A DNA stretch of 64,000 nucleotides from Stutzerimonas stutzeri (GCF_024448955.1 NZ_JAMOIH010000011.1:62001-126000), one strand, 5' to 3'. Shown: positions 29,246 through 40,250, counted from the stretch's first letter. Made by a program: numbers and translations. Notes: generated from the sequence alone by a model not told the origin.

Positions 29246-30092
29246 CTGGCGAGTTTGGGTGTGTTGAATGAAGGTTTGGGTTCATATGCGTTTATGGAGT
29301 TGCTTGATGGCTTGGTTTCGCCCTGCTGGGCGAGTTCCTTTTGGCAGTCGCCCGGATGGCCGGCCCCGCCAAAAGGAACCAAAAAGTCTTGCCCCGACAT
29401 ACGGCCCTGCGCTTCGCTCCGGGTTCGTTCGCGCCATCGTCGCTCCAGGGGCCGGCTTACAAGGGCCATCCATGGCCCTTTAAGCCTCTCGCCGCATCCA
29501 TGCGGCTCGCTCCCTTCCGCAACGATGGCGCTCACCCTCCTGAAAGGGGCGATTGGTGTCGCCTGTTAGCTCATGCACAAAAAAGCGAAGCCAAAGCGAG
29601 GCCGAGTTTCTAATAACCTTCAGGCGACTCGGACCCGGTCCCCTTCAGGAGGCCGAGTGAGGTGCCGCTCGTCCCCCTGCGCAACGCCTGTTTTCGGCCT
29701 CCTGAAGGGGATTCAAGGCCGAGTCGTCTGGAAGTTCTCTAGCAGCGATAGAAGCAAAGCGCTTTGCTTGTTCACATGCACGGCCTATCAGGCGACGCGA
29801 AATGCCCCATCAGGAGGGTGAGCGGAATTGTCGTGGAAGGGGTTGAGCGGCATGGATGCCGCGAGAGGCGCGATGGGCCATGGATGGCCCTTCGCGCCGT
29901 GCCCCTGGAACGGCAATTTCGCGAACGAATCCTGCGCGAAGCGCAGGGCCGGATGCAGGGGCAAGCGTTTTTGGTTACTTTTTTCGCGATTGAAAAAAGT
30001 GACTCGCCTAGCAGGGCGAAACCAAGCCATCAAGCAACTCGATAAACGCTTATAAACCCAAAACATCCATTCAACACACCCCAACTTGCCAG
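29246..30092. repeat. Large nested inverted repeat
   Basis: The left arm (about 29246-29543) and right arm (about 29810-30092) are imperfect reverse complements along nearly 300 bp. Recognisable pairs are GTGTGTTGAATG / CATTCAACACAC, GATGGCTTGGTTTCGCCCTG / its complement, and CACCCTCCTG / CAGGAGGGTG. Inside is a second inverted repeat, about 29621-29656 against 29694-29731, built on CCCCTTCAGGAGGCCGA. No transposase is present. It could be a decayed non-autonomous element or a composite intergenic repeat. Confidence 0.8.
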
Positions 30093-30134
30093 CCCAGCGC
30101 CCAGCGCCCATGCCTCATGAGATACAAAAAACCC

Positions 30135-30317
30135 TTATTTCAACTCTTGCTTGACCGCATCACCCTGCGTTGCGCTTTCCCCATCGTTCATGGATTTGCG
30201 AAAGCCGCTAATGGCGCCACCCAGATCAGAGCCAAGGCCGCGCAGACGCTTGGTGCCGAACAGCATCACCACGATCAGCAACACGATCAGAAGCTGCCAA
30301 ATGCTGATACCCATCAT
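30135..30317 (-). CDS. tatE: Twin-arginine translocase TatA/E-type subunit
   Basis: A 60-residue protein with one N-terminal transmembrane helix ([17 protein letters not shown]) followed by the TatA-type [14 protein letters not shown] amphipathic helix and a short polar tail. A tatE gene downstream of nosL is known in P. stutzeri nos clusters; it presumably aids export of the Tat substrate NosZ. GAGG lies nine bases before the first of two ATGs. Confidence 0.9.
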   Translation of the reverse strand: MMGISIWQLLIVLLIVVMLFGTKRLRGLGSDLGGAISGFRKSMNDGESATQGDAVKQELK

Positions 30318-30345
30318 TTTTCATTACCTCGTTAATTTAGTCGGC

Positions 30346-30897
30346 CTAATGACCGGCGTGAGCGTTGTGATCGGACATGTCCTGATGCATGCCTGAGGAT
30401 TGCTGAAGCACCGACTGATCGATCTCCTCGAAACGCAGCACCCGCCCACCCTGTTCGGCGGCCAGTTTCTGCGCGGCCGCCTCTTCGGCGAACGTCGCCA
30501 GCACCGCACCCATCGCGCCTTTGAGCCCAGTTCCGGCCACGTAATAAGCGCTGGTGGCGTCGATCAGATATTCATCATCCGGCTGGTCCCAGCTGCTGCC
30601 GCCCATGTCGTGCACATACAGCTTGGCGTTCAGCACGCGGTTTTCCGGCTGCAGCCACCAGCCGAGCATCTCAGCGGTAGAACAGAACTTCCGTACCCCA
30701 CCCTTCTCCACCGCCTGGCCCTTGGGGCCAGGGAAATCAGCGATGACCATGCCGCAGACATGGCACTCGTCGTCGGCATGGAAAGCGACCGGCTCCAGTG
30801 CCTGCTCGGTCTGCTCGGCTTCGTTGCAGCCAACCAGGCCAAGCAGAAGGATGGCAACCAGCGCTTGAGAAGCCCGTACATATAACGCATTCATCAT
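30346..30897 (-). CDS. nosL: Copper-binding lipoprotein NosL
   Basis: A 183-residue outer- or inner-membrane-anchored lipoprotein (lipobox LVGC, Cys24) that supplies copper for NosZ maturation. The NosL copper site region CHVCGM is visible, and a His-rich C-terminal tail (MHQDMSDHNAHAGH) is notable and may bind metal too. The ATG at 30897 is chosen from AGGA six bases upstream. The gene follows nosY by 22 bp. Confidence 0.95.
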   Translation of the reverse strand: MMNALYVRASQALVAILLLGLVGCNEAEQTEQALEPVAFHADDECHVCGMVIADFPGPKGQAVEKGGVRKFCSTAEMLGWWLQPENRVLNAKLYVHDMGGSSWDQPDDEYLIDATSAYYVAGTGLKGAMGAVLATFAEEAAAQKLAAEQGGRVLRFEEIDQSVLQQSSGMHQDMSDHNAHAGH

Positions 30898-30919
30898 TGC
30901 AGTTCCTTTAACGGAAAGA

Positions 30920-31747
30920 TCAGGCCAGACGACGGCGGAAAATGGCATAGGCCGCCAGCAGCGACAGACCGGCCCAGGCCAGCAGGCACAGCCAGAGCAC
31001 CGCGGCGGGTACCGGCAAATCGCTGCCCAGCGACAGCACGCCCATAGCACCACCGCCCTCGAAACCGGACAGGTTGATCAGCCGGTAGATATCGGTGGGG
31101 TTCAGCAGTAGCAGCCAGGGCAGCAGTTCGGGGCTGAACTTGCCCTCGCTGAGCACCAGCAGCGCCAGCAACACCAAGTCGAACACCAGCACGAACAGGA
31201 ACCAGATCCCCAGCGCCAGGCCCGCGGCGCTGGATTTCTCGTTGACCTTGCCACTGAGCACGTAGGCCATCGCCAGGAACACCCAACCCAGCAGCGTCGA
31301 GGAAATCATGAAGCGACCGAAGGCCCAGAGCAGCAGGCCCAGCTCGATGTCCTCGACCAGCAGGGCGATGGCCAGCGCGGCGCCGCCGAAACCGATCAGC
31401 ACTGCCAGGCCGAGAATCAGCCCGTGGCCGACGAACTTGCCGAGCAGGATCTGGCCGCGCCCCAGCGGATAGGTCAGCAGCAGCATCAGCGTGCCGCCTT
31501 CGTCCTCGCCAACGATGGCGTCATAGGCCAGCAGCAGCGCGATCAAGGGCATCAAAAAGGTGGCCAGGCTGGCCAGGCTGGCGATGGTTGCCGGGATCGA
31601 AGTGAACCCCACCTGCCCCGAGGCGGCCGCGCCGAGCCAGGCGATACCCACGGCCAGTACAGCGAACAACAGGCTGATGGCCAGCAGCCAGCGGTTGCGC
31701 AGGCCATCACTGAGTTCCTTGCGAGCGATGTTCCAGACCTGGTTCAT
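30920..31747 (-). CDS. nosY: ABC transporter permease NosY
   Basis: A 275-residue membrane protein with about six transmembrane helices, the permease of the NosFY exporter-type ABC transporter. NosDFY is needed for assembly of the copper sites of N2O reductase. The start overlaps the nosF stop by four bases. Confidence 0.95.
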   Translation of the reverse strand: MNQVWNIARKELSDGLRNRWLLAISLLFAVLAVGIAWLGAAASGQVGFTSIPATIASLASLATFLMPLIALLLAYDAIVGEDEGGTLMLLLTYPLGRGQILLGKFVGHGLILGLAVLIGFGGAALAIALLVEDIELGLLLWAFGRFMISSTLLGWVFLAMAYVLSGKVNEKSSAAGLALGIWFLFVLVFDLVLLALLVLSEGKFSPELLPWLLLLNPTDIYRLINLSGFEGGGAMGVLSLGSDLPVPAAVLWLCLLAWAGLSLLAAYAIFRRRLA

Positions 31748-32670
31748 GCTCTGCCCTCCGCGGCCTGCACATCGCCGGCGCTCTCCATGTAGTAGCGATA
31801 CAGATCCTCCAGCGACGGCTGGTGGATCTCCACATCGTCAGGTTCGCTTTCCCCGAGCAGTTCACGCAGCAAGGGAAGCTTGTGACCGTTGATGGCGATC
31901 ACCTCGACGCCATCCTCGCCATGGCGCTGCGCCGCGTGCCCGGCGCTGTTCCAGCGATCCAGCCAGGCCTCGCTCTGGCTGACACCACTGGCGCGGATGC
32001 GCACCGGTAGACCGGCTTCACTGCGCAGCTGCTTGAGGCTGCCAACCGCTTGCAAACGCCCCTTGGCAAGAATCGCCGCGCGGTTGATATGCGCCTCGAC
32101 GCCGGGCAACACGTGGGAGCAGAGGATCACGCTGGTGCCGGTCTGACGCAGGCGGTCGACCAGCAGGTAAAGCTCCTGGGTCGCGATGGGGTCGAGCCCC
32201 ACGGTGGGTTCGTCGAGCAGCAGCAGCCGCGGCTCGCCAAGCACCGCTTGCGCCAGGCCGAGGCGCTGGCGCATTCCCTTGGAGTAGGTTTTTACGCGGC
32301 GGTCAGCGGCGTGGGCGAGGCCGACCTGCTCCAGCAGGTCATCCACCTGGCCCAGCGGCGTGCTCTTCAGGCGCGCAAAATGGCGCAGGGTTTCACGACC
32401 GCTGAGCTGCGGATAGAAGGTCACGTTTTCCGGCAGATATCCGAGGTTGCGGCGCACGTCGGTGGTGCGCGGGTCGCGCCCCAGCACCTGTACGCGCCCC
32501 TCGCTGGCCTGCAGCAGGCCGAGAATCAGTTTCATGCTGGTGGTCTTGCCGGCGCCGTTATGGCCGAACAGTCCCAATACCTCGCCTTCGCCGAGGCTCA
32601 GATTCAAATCGTGCAACACGGTCATGTCGCCGTAACGCTGGCTGACGCCCTGGATCTCGACGGCATTCAT
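31744..32670 (-). CDS. nosF: ABC transporter ATPase NosF
   Basis: A 308-residue cytoplasmic ATPase with Walker [12 protein letters not shown] signature YSKGMRQRL, Walker B LLLLDEP and switch His in LCSHVL. It energises the NosDFY complex. The ATG at 32670 overlaps the nosD stop, which decides the start over the longer upstream frame. Confidence 0.95.
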   Translation of the reverse strand: MNAVEIQGVSQRYGDMTVLHDLNLSLGEGEVLGLFGHNGAGKTTSMKLILGLLQASEGRVQVLGRDPRTTDVRRNLGYLPENVTFYPQLSGRETLRHFARLKSTPLGQVDDLLEQVGLAHAADRRVKTYSKGMRQRLGLAQAVLGEPRLLLLDEPTVGLDPIATQELYLLVDRLRQTGTSVILCSHVLPGVEAHINRAAILAKGRLQAVGSLKQLRSEAGLPVRIRASGVSQSEAWLDRWNSAGHAAQRHGEDGVEVIAINGHKLPLLRELLGESEPDDVEIHQPSLEDLYRYYMESAGDVQAAEGRA

Positions 32671-33986
32671 GAGTGGGGCCCCTGCGTTGTGTTCATCAGT
32701 TCCTCGGTAGCAGCCTCGGTTGGCGGCTTCATCAACGGATGGCTGTCCTGCACCCCCGGCGACTTGATCACCGGAAACGCACGCTGCACCCAGCGCAGCA
32801 CTTCGATACTGGGGCTGTTCATCAAGAGCCGAACCTGCGGGTACATCCACAGCAGACGGTCGACGTTGTCGTTGGGCTCGTAGGCAATGTCGCCCAGACC
32901 GTCATCATCACGATCCCAGCCCAGGTAATCGCTCCAGTAGTTGCCGCGCCCGTCGACCGACCATTCCTGGGTACGCACGGCCACGTACTTGACCTGCTGC
33001 TGGTTACCGACGAAGGCGTTACCGACGATGCGGTTGTTCTCGGAGCCTGCGGTCAGGTGGATGCCCAGCTCGCTGCGCTGGAATTGATTGTTCTCGATGG
33101 CGTTGAACAGCGAGTTGTAGATGAACAGCGCCTTGCCCTCGCCGCCGCTGATCATGCTGTCGCCACCAGTGTCACCGCGCTCGACGTCGGTGACGACGTT
33201 GTCCTTGAGGGTCGAGTAGGTGATGTAGTTCATCAGGATCCCGTAGTTCTGATCCTGCTCGGAGCGGTTGCCGATCACGGTCAGCTTGCGGCTCTGCATC
33301 AGCGCGTAGCCGGTGCGGGTGCGGCGGGTGACGTTACCGATCACGCGGTTCTCGTGGGAGAACATGTAGTGCACGCCGTAGCGCAAATCCTCGAACAGGT
33401 TGCGCTCGATGCTGTTGCCGTTGGAGTTGTCGATGTAGATGCCGTCGCGAGTGTTCCGGACATGGTTACCGAGCACCCGGGCGCCTTTCACCGAAAACAG
33501 GTGAATGCCGTTGCCGCGATCCTGGGAGCGCAGGGTCGAGTCGCCCTCGACGCGGTTGTCTTCGATCAGCAGATTCTGGCTGCGATCGGCCCAAATACCG
33601 AAACCCGGACCCTGCAGGCGGTTGTTGCGGATCACCGTATCGTTGGCGTTGGGCTCGATGAAGATCGCCGCGTTCATGTCGGTCAGATTGCGGCCCCAGT
33701 TGCGCAGTTCGCAGCCGTCTATGTTCACGTTCGGTGCGCGTAGGGTCAGCACGTTACCTTGGCCTAGCGCGTCGATCACCGCGCCTGGCGCACAGTGCAG
33801 CGTCAGCGGCTGATCGATGAAAAATTGCCCGGTGTATTCGCCAGCGGGCAGCGTCCAGCGGTTTTCTCCTTGCTCCAGGGGCAGCGAGGTGATGGGTTGC
33901 GGTTCCGCCAGCGCGACTCCGGGCAGCGATAGCAATATCGAGAGTGCCAAGAGAGGTAGCGGGTGGGTGACCTGAAATCTGAGCAC
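32667..33986 (-). CDS. nosD: Periplasmic copper-site assembly protein NosD
   Basis: A 439-residue periplasmic beta-helix protein (NosD/CASH repeats, for example [39 protein letters not shown]) with a Sec signal peptide (about 1-27, ending GVALA). In the NosDFY complex it mediates copper delivery between NosL and NosZ. The GTG start at 33986 is supported by AGAAGG eight bases upstream. Confidence 0.95.
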   Translation of the reverse strand: MLRFQVTHPLPLLALSILLSLPGVALAEPQPITSLPLEQGENRWTLPAGEYTGQFFIDQPLTLHCAPGAVIDALGQGNVLTLRAPNVNIDGCELRNWGRNLTDMNAAIFIEPNANDTVIRNNRLQGPGFGIWADRSQNLLIEDNRVEGDSTLRSQDRGNGIHLFSVKGARVLGNHVRNTRDGIYIDNSNGNSIERNLFEDLRYGVHYMFSHENRVIGNVTRRTRTGYALMQSRKLTVIGNRSEQDQNYGILMNYITYSTLKDNVVTDVERGDTGGDSMISGGEGKALFIYNSLFNAIENNQFQRSELGIHLTAGSENNRIVGNAFVGNQQQVKYVAVRTQEWSVDGRGNYWSDYLGWDRDDDGLGDIAYEPNDNVDRLLWMYPQVRLLMNSPSIEVLRWVQRAFPVIKSPGVQDSHPLMKPPTEAATEELMNTTQGPHS

Positions 33987-34047
33987 TGCGTTTACCTTCT
34001 CCGGTTCCCAGGCAATCGTGCGGCTGTCGGATGCTCGCTGGTCCGCT

Positions 34048-34217
34048 ATTCGCGAGCGGGCTCGCTCCTACAAAAACCTCGGTGGCATACCACCGTCCTG
34101 TAAGCGCGGGCCGACTCGCGAATGGGCCAGCAGCGTCGCCTGGTTCGCCAGCGAGCTGGCTCCTACAAAACCCGGCGGTACACCGTCCGCCCTGTAGGAG
34201 CGAGCTTGCTCGCGAAT
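34048..34217. repeat. REP cluster, family B, between nosD and nosZ
   Basis: Several units of the GCGAGCAAGCTCGCTCC type occur in alternating orientation: 34049-34071, about 34113-34123, 34145-34167 and 34193-34217. This is the widespread Pseudomonas REP sequence. It lies directly downstream of nosZ and may stabilise its mRNA or reduce read-through into nosD. Confidence 0.8.
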
Positions 34218-34227
34218 GGCCTTCCGC

Positions 34228-36129
34228 TTACGCCGGCTCGACCAGCATGCGACCGACCATTTCCATGTGCAGCGCGTGGCAGAACCAGCTGCAGTAGTAC
34301 CACTGCACGCCGGGCTTATCAGCGACGAAGGTGATGGACGAAGTCTGCTGCGGGCTGATCTCCATGCTCGCACCGTGGTTGGTCATGACGAAGCCGTGGG
34401 TCACGTCCTCGATCTGGTCGATGTTGGTGATGGTCACGGTGACTTCATCACCCTGCTTGACGGTGAACTCATTGAGGCCAAACGCCGGCGCCATGGAGGT
34501 CATGTAGACGCGGACCTTGTTGCCGTCACGGATGACCTTGTTGTCGGTATCGAGGTTGATGCCGTCCTTCTTGGCCCGCTCCACCGTCGGCGCGAAGAAG
34601 GGATCGTTGCGCTCCCAGATCTTCTTGGTACGGATCTGGTCGCGGCGTACCAGGATGCAGTCGTGCGGCTCGGCGAAGGTCGGGCCGTCATGCACCAGCT
34701 TCATCTCGTCGCCGGAAATATCGATCAGCTGATCGTTCTCCGGATGCAGCGGGCCGACCGGCAGGAAGCGGTCCTTGGAGAACTTCGACAGCGCGATCAG
34801 CCACTTGCCGTCGGCTTCGCTGGTTTCGGTCAGGGACGCATGGATGTGACCCGGCTGGTAGTGCACATCCAGCTTCTGTTTGATGTAGTTGACCTTCTCG
34901 CCCTTGTAGGCGCGCACGGCCTCTTCGATATTCCATTTGACCACCTGGCTGTCGATGAACAGAGTGGTGTAGCCATTGCCGCGACCATCGAAAGTGGTGT
35001 GCAGCGGGCCGAGGCCCAGCTCCGGCTCGCCGACGACCACGTCGCGCGGGTCGCTCAGCTTGCCGTCGAACAGGTCAGGCAACTTGTCGATGGCGATAAT
35101 GGTGGCGGTCGGCGACAGCTTGCCGTTGGCGATGAAGTATTTGCCGTCCGGCGAGGTATTCAGGCCGTGCGGGTTTTTCGGCACGGGGATGTAGCGCGTC
35201 AGTTTGGAGCCTTCGCGACCATTGACCACCGGCACCTTGGAGTCGCCGAGGGTGATGAAATCACCGGCCTTGACCGCCGCCTCGATGGCAGGAATATCGA
35301 AGACCACCACCCAGTCGCGCTCCAGGCGCATCATGCCGCCCAGGTCGAAGGCTTTCTCGGCGTTGTAGCAGGTCGAAGCGGTGAAGCGACCGGTGTAGTC
35401 CATGTCGGTGTTATCGAGGTTACCGTCGACAATCACCTGGAAGGCCATCTCCATGGTTTCCGCGTCGATCGCGTTGTACATGGTGTAGCTGTTCTCACCT
35501 TGCAGATCGAACGTCGAGCCGTCGTTCGGATGCGGGATGATGAACTCGGCGTTGGCAAAGACGTATTTGGTGTGCGGCACTTTCTGCAGGCGCAGACCAT
35601 GGATCGCCTGGACGTTCGGCACGGTGAGCATCTTGTCGCATTTCATGACATCGAGGCGGATACGCGCGACGCGGCTGTTGGCCTTGTCGTTGATGAACAG
35701 ATACTTGCCGTCGTACTTGCCATCGGTCATGGAGATGTGTGGGTGGTGGCAATCACCGTTGAGGAACTTGGCGCTCTCGCCCATGATGTGACGGCTTTCG
35801 TTGGTCAGACCCCAGCCGGTGGCCGAGTCGACGTTGAACACCGGGATACGCATCAGCTCGCGCATCGAAGGCACACCCATCACGCGCACCTCGCCCTGGT
35901 GGCCACCGCTCCAGAAGCCGTAGTACTCGTCCAGCTCGCCTGGCCCGACGTGGATCTTAGATTGCGCATCCTTCGCCGCAGCCGCGAAGGATTCACGCGT
36001 CATCACTGCGCCGCCGAACGCCGTAGCGGCAACCGCCGCACCGGTCATTGCCGTCGCACCCAGGAAGCCGCGGCGGCTCAGACCGCTTTTTTCCAGCCCC
36101 TCGGTGTTGCCTTTTGCCTTGTCGCTCAT
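34228..36129 (-). CDS. nosZ: Nitrous oxide reductase NosZ
   Basis: The 633-residue periplasmic enzyme reduces N2O to N2. It has a twin-arginine signal ([13 protein letters not shown], about residues 18-30), so it is clade I and exported by Tat. A seven-bladed propeller holds the CuZ His ligands (for example [13 protein letters not shown]-like DCHHPHISM near the N-terminus). A C-terminal cupredoxin domain carries the CuA motif [12 protein letters not shown]. The ATG at 36129 has AAGGAG upstream. It lies 56 bp after nosR. Confidence 0.98.
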   Translation of the reverse strand: MSDKAKGNTEGLEKSGLSRRGFLGATAMTGAAVAATAFGGAVMTRESFAAAAKDAQSKIHVGPGELDEYYGFWSGGHQGEVRVMGVPSMRELMRIPVFNVDSATGWGLTNESRHIMGESAKFLNGDCHHPHISMTDGKYDGKYLFINDKANSRVARIRLDVMKCDKMLTVPNVQAIHGLRLQKVPHTKYVFANAEFIIPHPNDGSTFDLQGENSYTMYNAIDAETMEMAFQVIVDGNLDNTDMDYTGRFTASTCYNAEKAFDLGGMMRLERDWVVVFDIPAIEAAVKAGDFITLGDSKVPVVNGREGSKLTRYIPVPKNPHGLNTSPDGKYFIANGKLSPTATIIAIDKLPDLFDGKLSDPRDVVVGEPELGLGPLHTTFDGRGNGYTTLFIDSQVVKWNIEEAVRAYKGEKVNYIKQKLDVHYQPGHIHASLTETSEADGKWLIALSKFSKDRFLPVGPLHPENDQLIDISGDEMKLVHDGPTFAEPHDCILVRRDQIRTKKIWERNDPFFAPTVERAKKDGINLDTDNKVIRDGNKVRVYMTSMAPAFGLNEFTVKQGDEVTVTITNIDQIEDVTHGFVMTNHGASMEISPQQTSSITFVADKPGVQWYYCSWFCHALHMEMVGRMLVEPA

Positions 36130-36185
36130 GGTCTGCTCCTTTCGGGATGTAATGTCCAACAGTCAAATGAAGGTGTGTGTCTGGT

Positions 36186-38360
36186 TCAGGGTTCCACGAC
36201 TTGCACGGGGATCAGCCGGGGACCGGCCGGCGCTTTCTTGCCGCGCTTGGCGCGTTTGTTCTTGGCGATCAGCGGTGGGCATTTGTTTTCGTTGAAGTAG
36301 GTCATCTGGCAATCCAGGCAGTAGTGGCATTCGTTGTGGTTGATATGCCCATCCGGATGAATCGCCTGCACTTCGCATTCGTTGGCGCAGAGCTGGCAGG
36401 GGTTGCCGCATTCCTTGCGCCGCTTGAGCCAGTCGAACAGGCGGAAGCGACCGGTGATCGCCAGCCCCGCGCCCAGCGGGCAGACGTAGCGGCAGAAGAC
36501 CTTGCGGGTAAAGATGTTGATCACCAGCAAGAACACGGCGTAGGCGACGAACCACCACTGACGGTCGAACCTGAGCGTGATCGCGGTTTTGAACGGCTCC
36601 ACCTCGGCGGCCTTCTCGGCCATCGTCATGGATTCCAGCGAGATGCCGAACAGCACCAGCAGCACGATGTACTTGATCGCCCAGAGTCGCTCGTGAACGG
36701 TGAAGGGAACGTCGTACTGGGGAATCTTTAGCTTGCGTGCAGCCTCGTTGATCAGCTCCTGCAGCGCGCCGAAGGGGCACAACCAGCCGCAGAACACGCC
36801 ACGCCCCCAGAGCAGCAGGCTCGCGGCGGTGAACGTCCAGAGGATGAAGATCACCGGATCGGTCAGGAACAGCTCCCAGCGGAAGTCTTGCACCAGCGCA
36901 TGAACGAAGGTCAGCACGTTGACCACCGACAGCTGCCCCAAGGCATACCAGCCGATGAACACCACGGTGAAAATCAGATAGCCATGGCGCAGCATGCGCA
37001 GGAAGCGTGGATGCCTGGCGAAGGTGTCCTGCATGAACAGGATGACCGTCAGCAGCGCCAGGGCGACCAGAATCACGCCGATCTGGAAGCTCTTCTGGTA
37101 CCAGATATTGACCCACATCGGCCGGCTGGCCTCTTCGATGGCGGCCAGCTCCTCGGCGGTCGGCTGTGGCCGCTCGATATAGTCTTCGGGAATCTGATAG
37201 GGCAGTTCGAAGCTGGTGAAGATGCCGTCCACCGGACCGGTCTGACGACGCACCAGCAGCTCGAGCGTCCACGGCGTACCCGGATCGAACCCAATCTGCT
37301 CGCGGATGATGAAGATCGCCATTTCCTTGAAGTCTGGAATGCCTTCGGCGAACACATCGTTGAGTCGCTGATAGTCCATATCCCGGAAGCTGAGGATGTT
37401 GCCGAACTGGCGTACCTGCACCCGATCGAAGATGCCGCCACGCACATAGCCCGAGCCCTTGAAGGAATATTCGCCGCTGCCCAGCACGGCGATGGCGTGT
37501 TCGCCCGGCTTGAGGTCTTCCATCAGGAAGCGGTACTGGTTGTCACCCAACAGGTTGCGGCCGATGGTCGGCGGGTTCAGGTGGGCGGTGTAGAGATCGA
37601 TGAAGGTCTCGCCGACTTCCTCGGCGGGCGCCTCGTCGATGCCTTCTGCCTCGGTGCCCTTGAAGGCCTCGTTGATGTCGCCATTGGTCAGATGCAACCG
37701 ACGAATCGCACCGTTGCCGGTCAGTTCCGCCCAAGTGGCGGGCTGGTAGACGTCTTCGCGGACGATGGCCGGCTTCTGCCTGGCGTCGAGGTTGCTCTTG
37801 ACCAGGCCGAGAGACGCCGCCACTTCATGGGCCGAGCGCATGACGATTTCGTTGACCACCATCACGGTCACTGTGGCGCCCGTCACGGCATCGACGGTCA
37901 CCGCGCTCTTGTCGCTGGAACGCCCCACCACCACACGCTGATCGGCCTTGACCCCGGCGTATTTGGCGGTGAAGTCATGCAGCTTCTGCTCGGGAATACC
38001 GATCAGCAGGATGGGCTCGTGGTGCTCCAGTACGTAGGCATCGACGATCAGGCCGTCACGGTCGAGCAACACTTGAATGTTCATCGGCTTGCCGGAGTAC
38101 GCCGGCATGTCCGTGACGTTGATGCTCTGGAACGCGTAGCCGTAGACGGTGCCCACACCATCGGCGAGGGTGCGCACCTGATAATCGCCTTCGGGCTCGG
38201 ATAGCTGGGTGACGTTCGGGAAAAACAGCTCGATGCGTTGCTGCTCGGCTTCGTACTCTTTGGCTTGCAGCGTGAAGCTGCAGACCATGAGGAGCACTGC
38301 CATCAGCAGGTACGCCCCCCAATTGCCGGCGATAACGGACCTACTGCGTTGGGGTTTCAT
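36186..38360 (-). CDS. nosR: NosR flavoprotein/ferredoxin electron donor and regulator
   Basis: A 724-residue membrane protein required for nosZ expression and N2O reduction in vivo. It has a signal or first helix (about 14-33) and a periplasmic FMN-binding domain, with the flavinylation-type motif DAVTGATVT near residue 160. About five transmembrane helices follow, with CGWLCP and CRYVCP motifs, then a cytoplasmic C-terminus with ferredoxin-like cysteines (CGNPCQLCANEC, CHYCLDC). The start has an Anr/Dnr box 64 bp upstream. Confidence 0.96.
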   Translation of the reverse strand: MKPQRSRSVIAGNWGAYLLMAVLLMVCSFTLQAKEYEAEQQRIELFFPNVTQLSEPEGDYQVRTLADGVGTVYGYAFQSINVTDMPAYSGKPMNIQVLLDRDGLIVDAYVLEHHEPILLIGIPEQKLHDFTAKYAGVKADQRVVVGRSSDKSAVTVDAVTGATVTVMVVNEIVMRSAHEVAASLGLVKSNLDARQKPAIVREDVYQPATWAELTGNGAIRRLHLTNGDINEAFKGTEAEGIDEAPAEEVGETFIDLYTAHLNPPTIGRNLLGDNQYRFLMEDLKPGEHAIAVLGSGEYSFKGSGYVRGGIFDRVQVRQFGNILSFRDMDYQRLNDVFAEGIPDFKEMAIFIIREQIGFDPGTPWTLELLVRRQTGPVDGIFTSFELPYQIPEDYIERPQPTAEELAAIEEASRPMWVNIWYQKSFQIGVILVALALLTVILFMQDTFARHPRFLRMLRHGYLIFTVVFIGWYALGQLSVVNVLTFVHALVQDFRWELFLTDPVIFILWTFTAASLLLWGRGVFCGWLCPFGALQELINEAARKLKIPQYDVPFTVHERLWAIKYIVLLVLFGISLESMTMAEKAAEVEPFKTAITLRFDRQWWFVAYAVFLLVINIFTRKVFCRYVCPLGAGLAITGRFRLFDWLKRRKECGNPCQLCANECEVQAIHPDGHINHNECHYCLDCQMTYFNENKCPPLIAKNKRAKRGKKAPAGPRLIPVQVVEP

Positions 38361-38423
38361 GAGCGCTACCGCTTCCGATAAGGAATATAGGAAGCATGGT
38401 AGTGACGCTGCCCTGACCTACCC

Positions 38424-38437
38424 TTGACCGCGATCAA
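38424..38437 (-). promoter_or_regulatory. Anr/Dnr box of nosR
   Basis: TTGACCGCGATCAA matches the consensus at nine of ten positions, about 64 bp before nosR. A weaker relative, TTGAGCCATGTCAA, is at 38462-38475. Confidence 0.78.
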
Positions 38438-38673
38438 CCTTACCGCTGACGACTGATTTCATTGAGCCATGTCAACGATGCGCCTAGTGCCCTCTATTAC
38501 TCCAAAACCTAAGCGATTTGCCCCGCGTCCATGACGTGCAGACTCCGGCAGATACCGTGCCCCACGACACGGCACCCCTCCTTGCATTACGGGCTATAGA
38601 ACCTCCGAAGGGTTGCATCGGAGGGCCCAACGGAACCGCTCAATGCCGGACAGGCGGCGTGAGATAGCGATTA

Positions 38674-38741
38674 TTCGCGAGCAAGCTCGCTCCTACGGGT
38701 AATGCGCGGTCGCACACTTGTAGGAGCCAGCTTGCTGGCGA
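38674..38741. repeat. REP pair, family B
   Basis: TTCGCGAGCAAGCTCGCTCC at 38674-38693 is followed by a GTAGGAGCCAGCTTGCTGGC unit in inverted sense at about 38720-38739. Confidence 0.8.
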
Positions 38742-38758
38742 AGCGCTTATGGCAAAGC

Positions 38759-40009
38759 TCAGCGTCGACCGGGCGGCGTTAGGTAAGCAGCAGTGGCGCC
38801 GCGATTCGCTTCGCTGGCCTTGATTTCCATCTTGGCGATGCTGCGCAGATGAACCTGATCCGGGCCGTCGGCGAAGCGCAGGGCGCGGCCACCGGTCCAC
38901 ATGTCCGCCAGTGGTGTATCTGGGGTCAGACCCATGGCGCCGTAGACCTGAATGGCGCGGTCGACGACGCGGGTGTGCATGCGCGGCACCAGCGCCTTGA
39001 TCATGGAGATTTCCTTGCGTGCCGCCTTGGCGCCCACTTCGTCGATCATCCAGGCGGTCTTGAGCACCAGCAGCCGCGCCTGTTCGATCTCGATGCGCGA
39101 CTCGGCGATCCAGTCGGCGACATTGGCGTATTGATGCAGATACTTGCCGAACGCCTTGCGCTCCTGGCACCGCTCGACCATCAGCTCCAACGCCAGCTCG
39201 GCCATGCCGATCGAGCGCATGCAGTGATGAATGCGCCCCGGCCCGAGGCGCGCCTGGGCCATCATGAAGCCGTCGCCCTCCTTGCCCAGCAGGTTGCGCG
39301 CCGGCACCCGCACGTTTTTAAACAGCAGCTCGCTGTGGCCTTCCGGGGCGATGTGGTTCATCACCGGAATGTTGCGCACCAGCTCGACGCCGGGCGTGTC
39401 GAACGGCACCAGGATCATGCTCTGCTGGTGATGGGTTTCCGCATTGGGGTCGGTCTTGCCCATCACGATCAGCAGCTTGCAGTTGGGGTGCGAGGCGTTG
39501 GTGATGAACCACTTGCGGCCATTGATGACGTAGTCGTCGCCATCGCCGCTGATCAGCGTCTGGATGTTGGTGGCGTCGGATGAGGGCACGTCCGGCTCGG
39601 TCATGGCGAAGGCGGAACGAATCTGGCCTTCGAGCAACGGCTTGAGCCAGCGCTCGCGCTGCTCCGGCGTGGCGAACAGGTGCAACAGCTCCATGTTGCC
39701 GGTGTCCGGCGCGTTGCAGTTGAACACCTCGGACGCCCAATGCACGCGACCCATGATTTCCGCCAGCGGCGCGTATTCGAGATTGCTCAGGCCCATGCCC
39801 GGCTCGTCCTCGCGCAGCGACGGCAGGAACAGGTTCCACAGTCCTTCCGCACGCGCCAGCGCCTTGAGGTCTTCCATGAAGGACACCGGATACTGGCCGG
39901 CCGCGACCTCCTCATGCCAGGCACCGATACGCGGCACGATGTATTGATCCATGAAGGCGCGCAGCTGCTGGCGCAGGGCCTCCACACGCGGGCTGTAGGC
40001 GAAGTTCAT
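38759..40009 (-). CDS. Acyl-CoA dehydrogenase family protein
   Basis: A 416-residue flavoprotein of the acyl-CoA dehydrogenase family (ACAD10/11-like). It shows AFAMTEPDVPSSDATNIQT (FAD-binding), VINGRKWFITNA, and C-terminal VYGAMGLTPDTPLADMWTGGRALRFADGPDQVH. It catalyses alpha-beta dehydrogenation of an acyl-CoA; chain length cannot be told. It is transcribed alone, with no fatty-acid genes beside it. The end lies next to REP repeats. Confidence 0.93.
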   Translation of the reverse strand: MNFAYSPRVEALRQQLRAFMDQYIVPRIGAWHEEVAAGQYPVSFMEDLKALARAEGLWNLFLPSLREDEPGMGLSNLEYAPLAEIMGRVHWASEVFNCNAPDTGNMELLHLFATPEQRERWLKPLLEGQIRSAFAMTEPDVPSSDATNIQTLISGDGDDYVINGRKWFITNASHPNCKLLIVMGKTDPNAETHHQQSMILVPFDTPGVELVRNIPVMNHIAPEGHSELLFKNVRVPARNLLGKEGDGFMMAQARLGPGRIHHCMRSIGMAELALELMVERCQERKAFGKYLHQYANVADWIAESRIEIEQARLLVLKTAWMIDEVGAKAARKEISMIKALVPRMHTRVVDRAIQVYGAMGLTPDTPLADMWTGGRALRFADGPDQVHLRSIAKMEIKASEANRGATAAYLTPPGRR

Positions 40010-40250
40010 ACGGCACCTCTGCTGGTCGTCGATGCGCTCACCTTAGACCTGGCAGCCGGGAAGGCAACGAAGGTACAGCCGCTGAATCGGGACCAATCAG
40101 CGACACGCAGAGCACCGCCAACGTTGACCAACGTCATCCTTCGTCCGCTGCGAACCTGCTACGGCCTGTCTCGGCATTGTCGTTCGCGGTGAACGACGGA
40201 AGCGCCTTCGGCGATTCCATCCTACAAACCGCGATTTCAGTCAACGTAGA

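Larger units (their letters stand above)
28954..30134. other. 1.2-kb gene-free region between nnrS and tatE
   Basis: No credible gene is present. It holds the nnrS Anr/Dnr box and then, from 29246, a large nested inverted repeat. Open frames in it are mutually complementary translations of the repeat arms. Confidence 0.75.
38361..38758. other. nosR upstream region
   Basis: This 398-bp gap contains the nosR Anr/Dnr box, a weaker second box and a family-B REP pair (38674-38695 and 38720-38741). No gene is evident. Confidence 0.7.

Noticed and set aside
29160-30111. Short frames in the large inverted repeat
   Set aside because: The products are mirror translations of complementary arms, not independent genes.
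34216-36300. 694-codon plus-strand frame opposite nosZ
   Set aside because: Antisense shadow of nosZ, caused by GC-rich codon bias.
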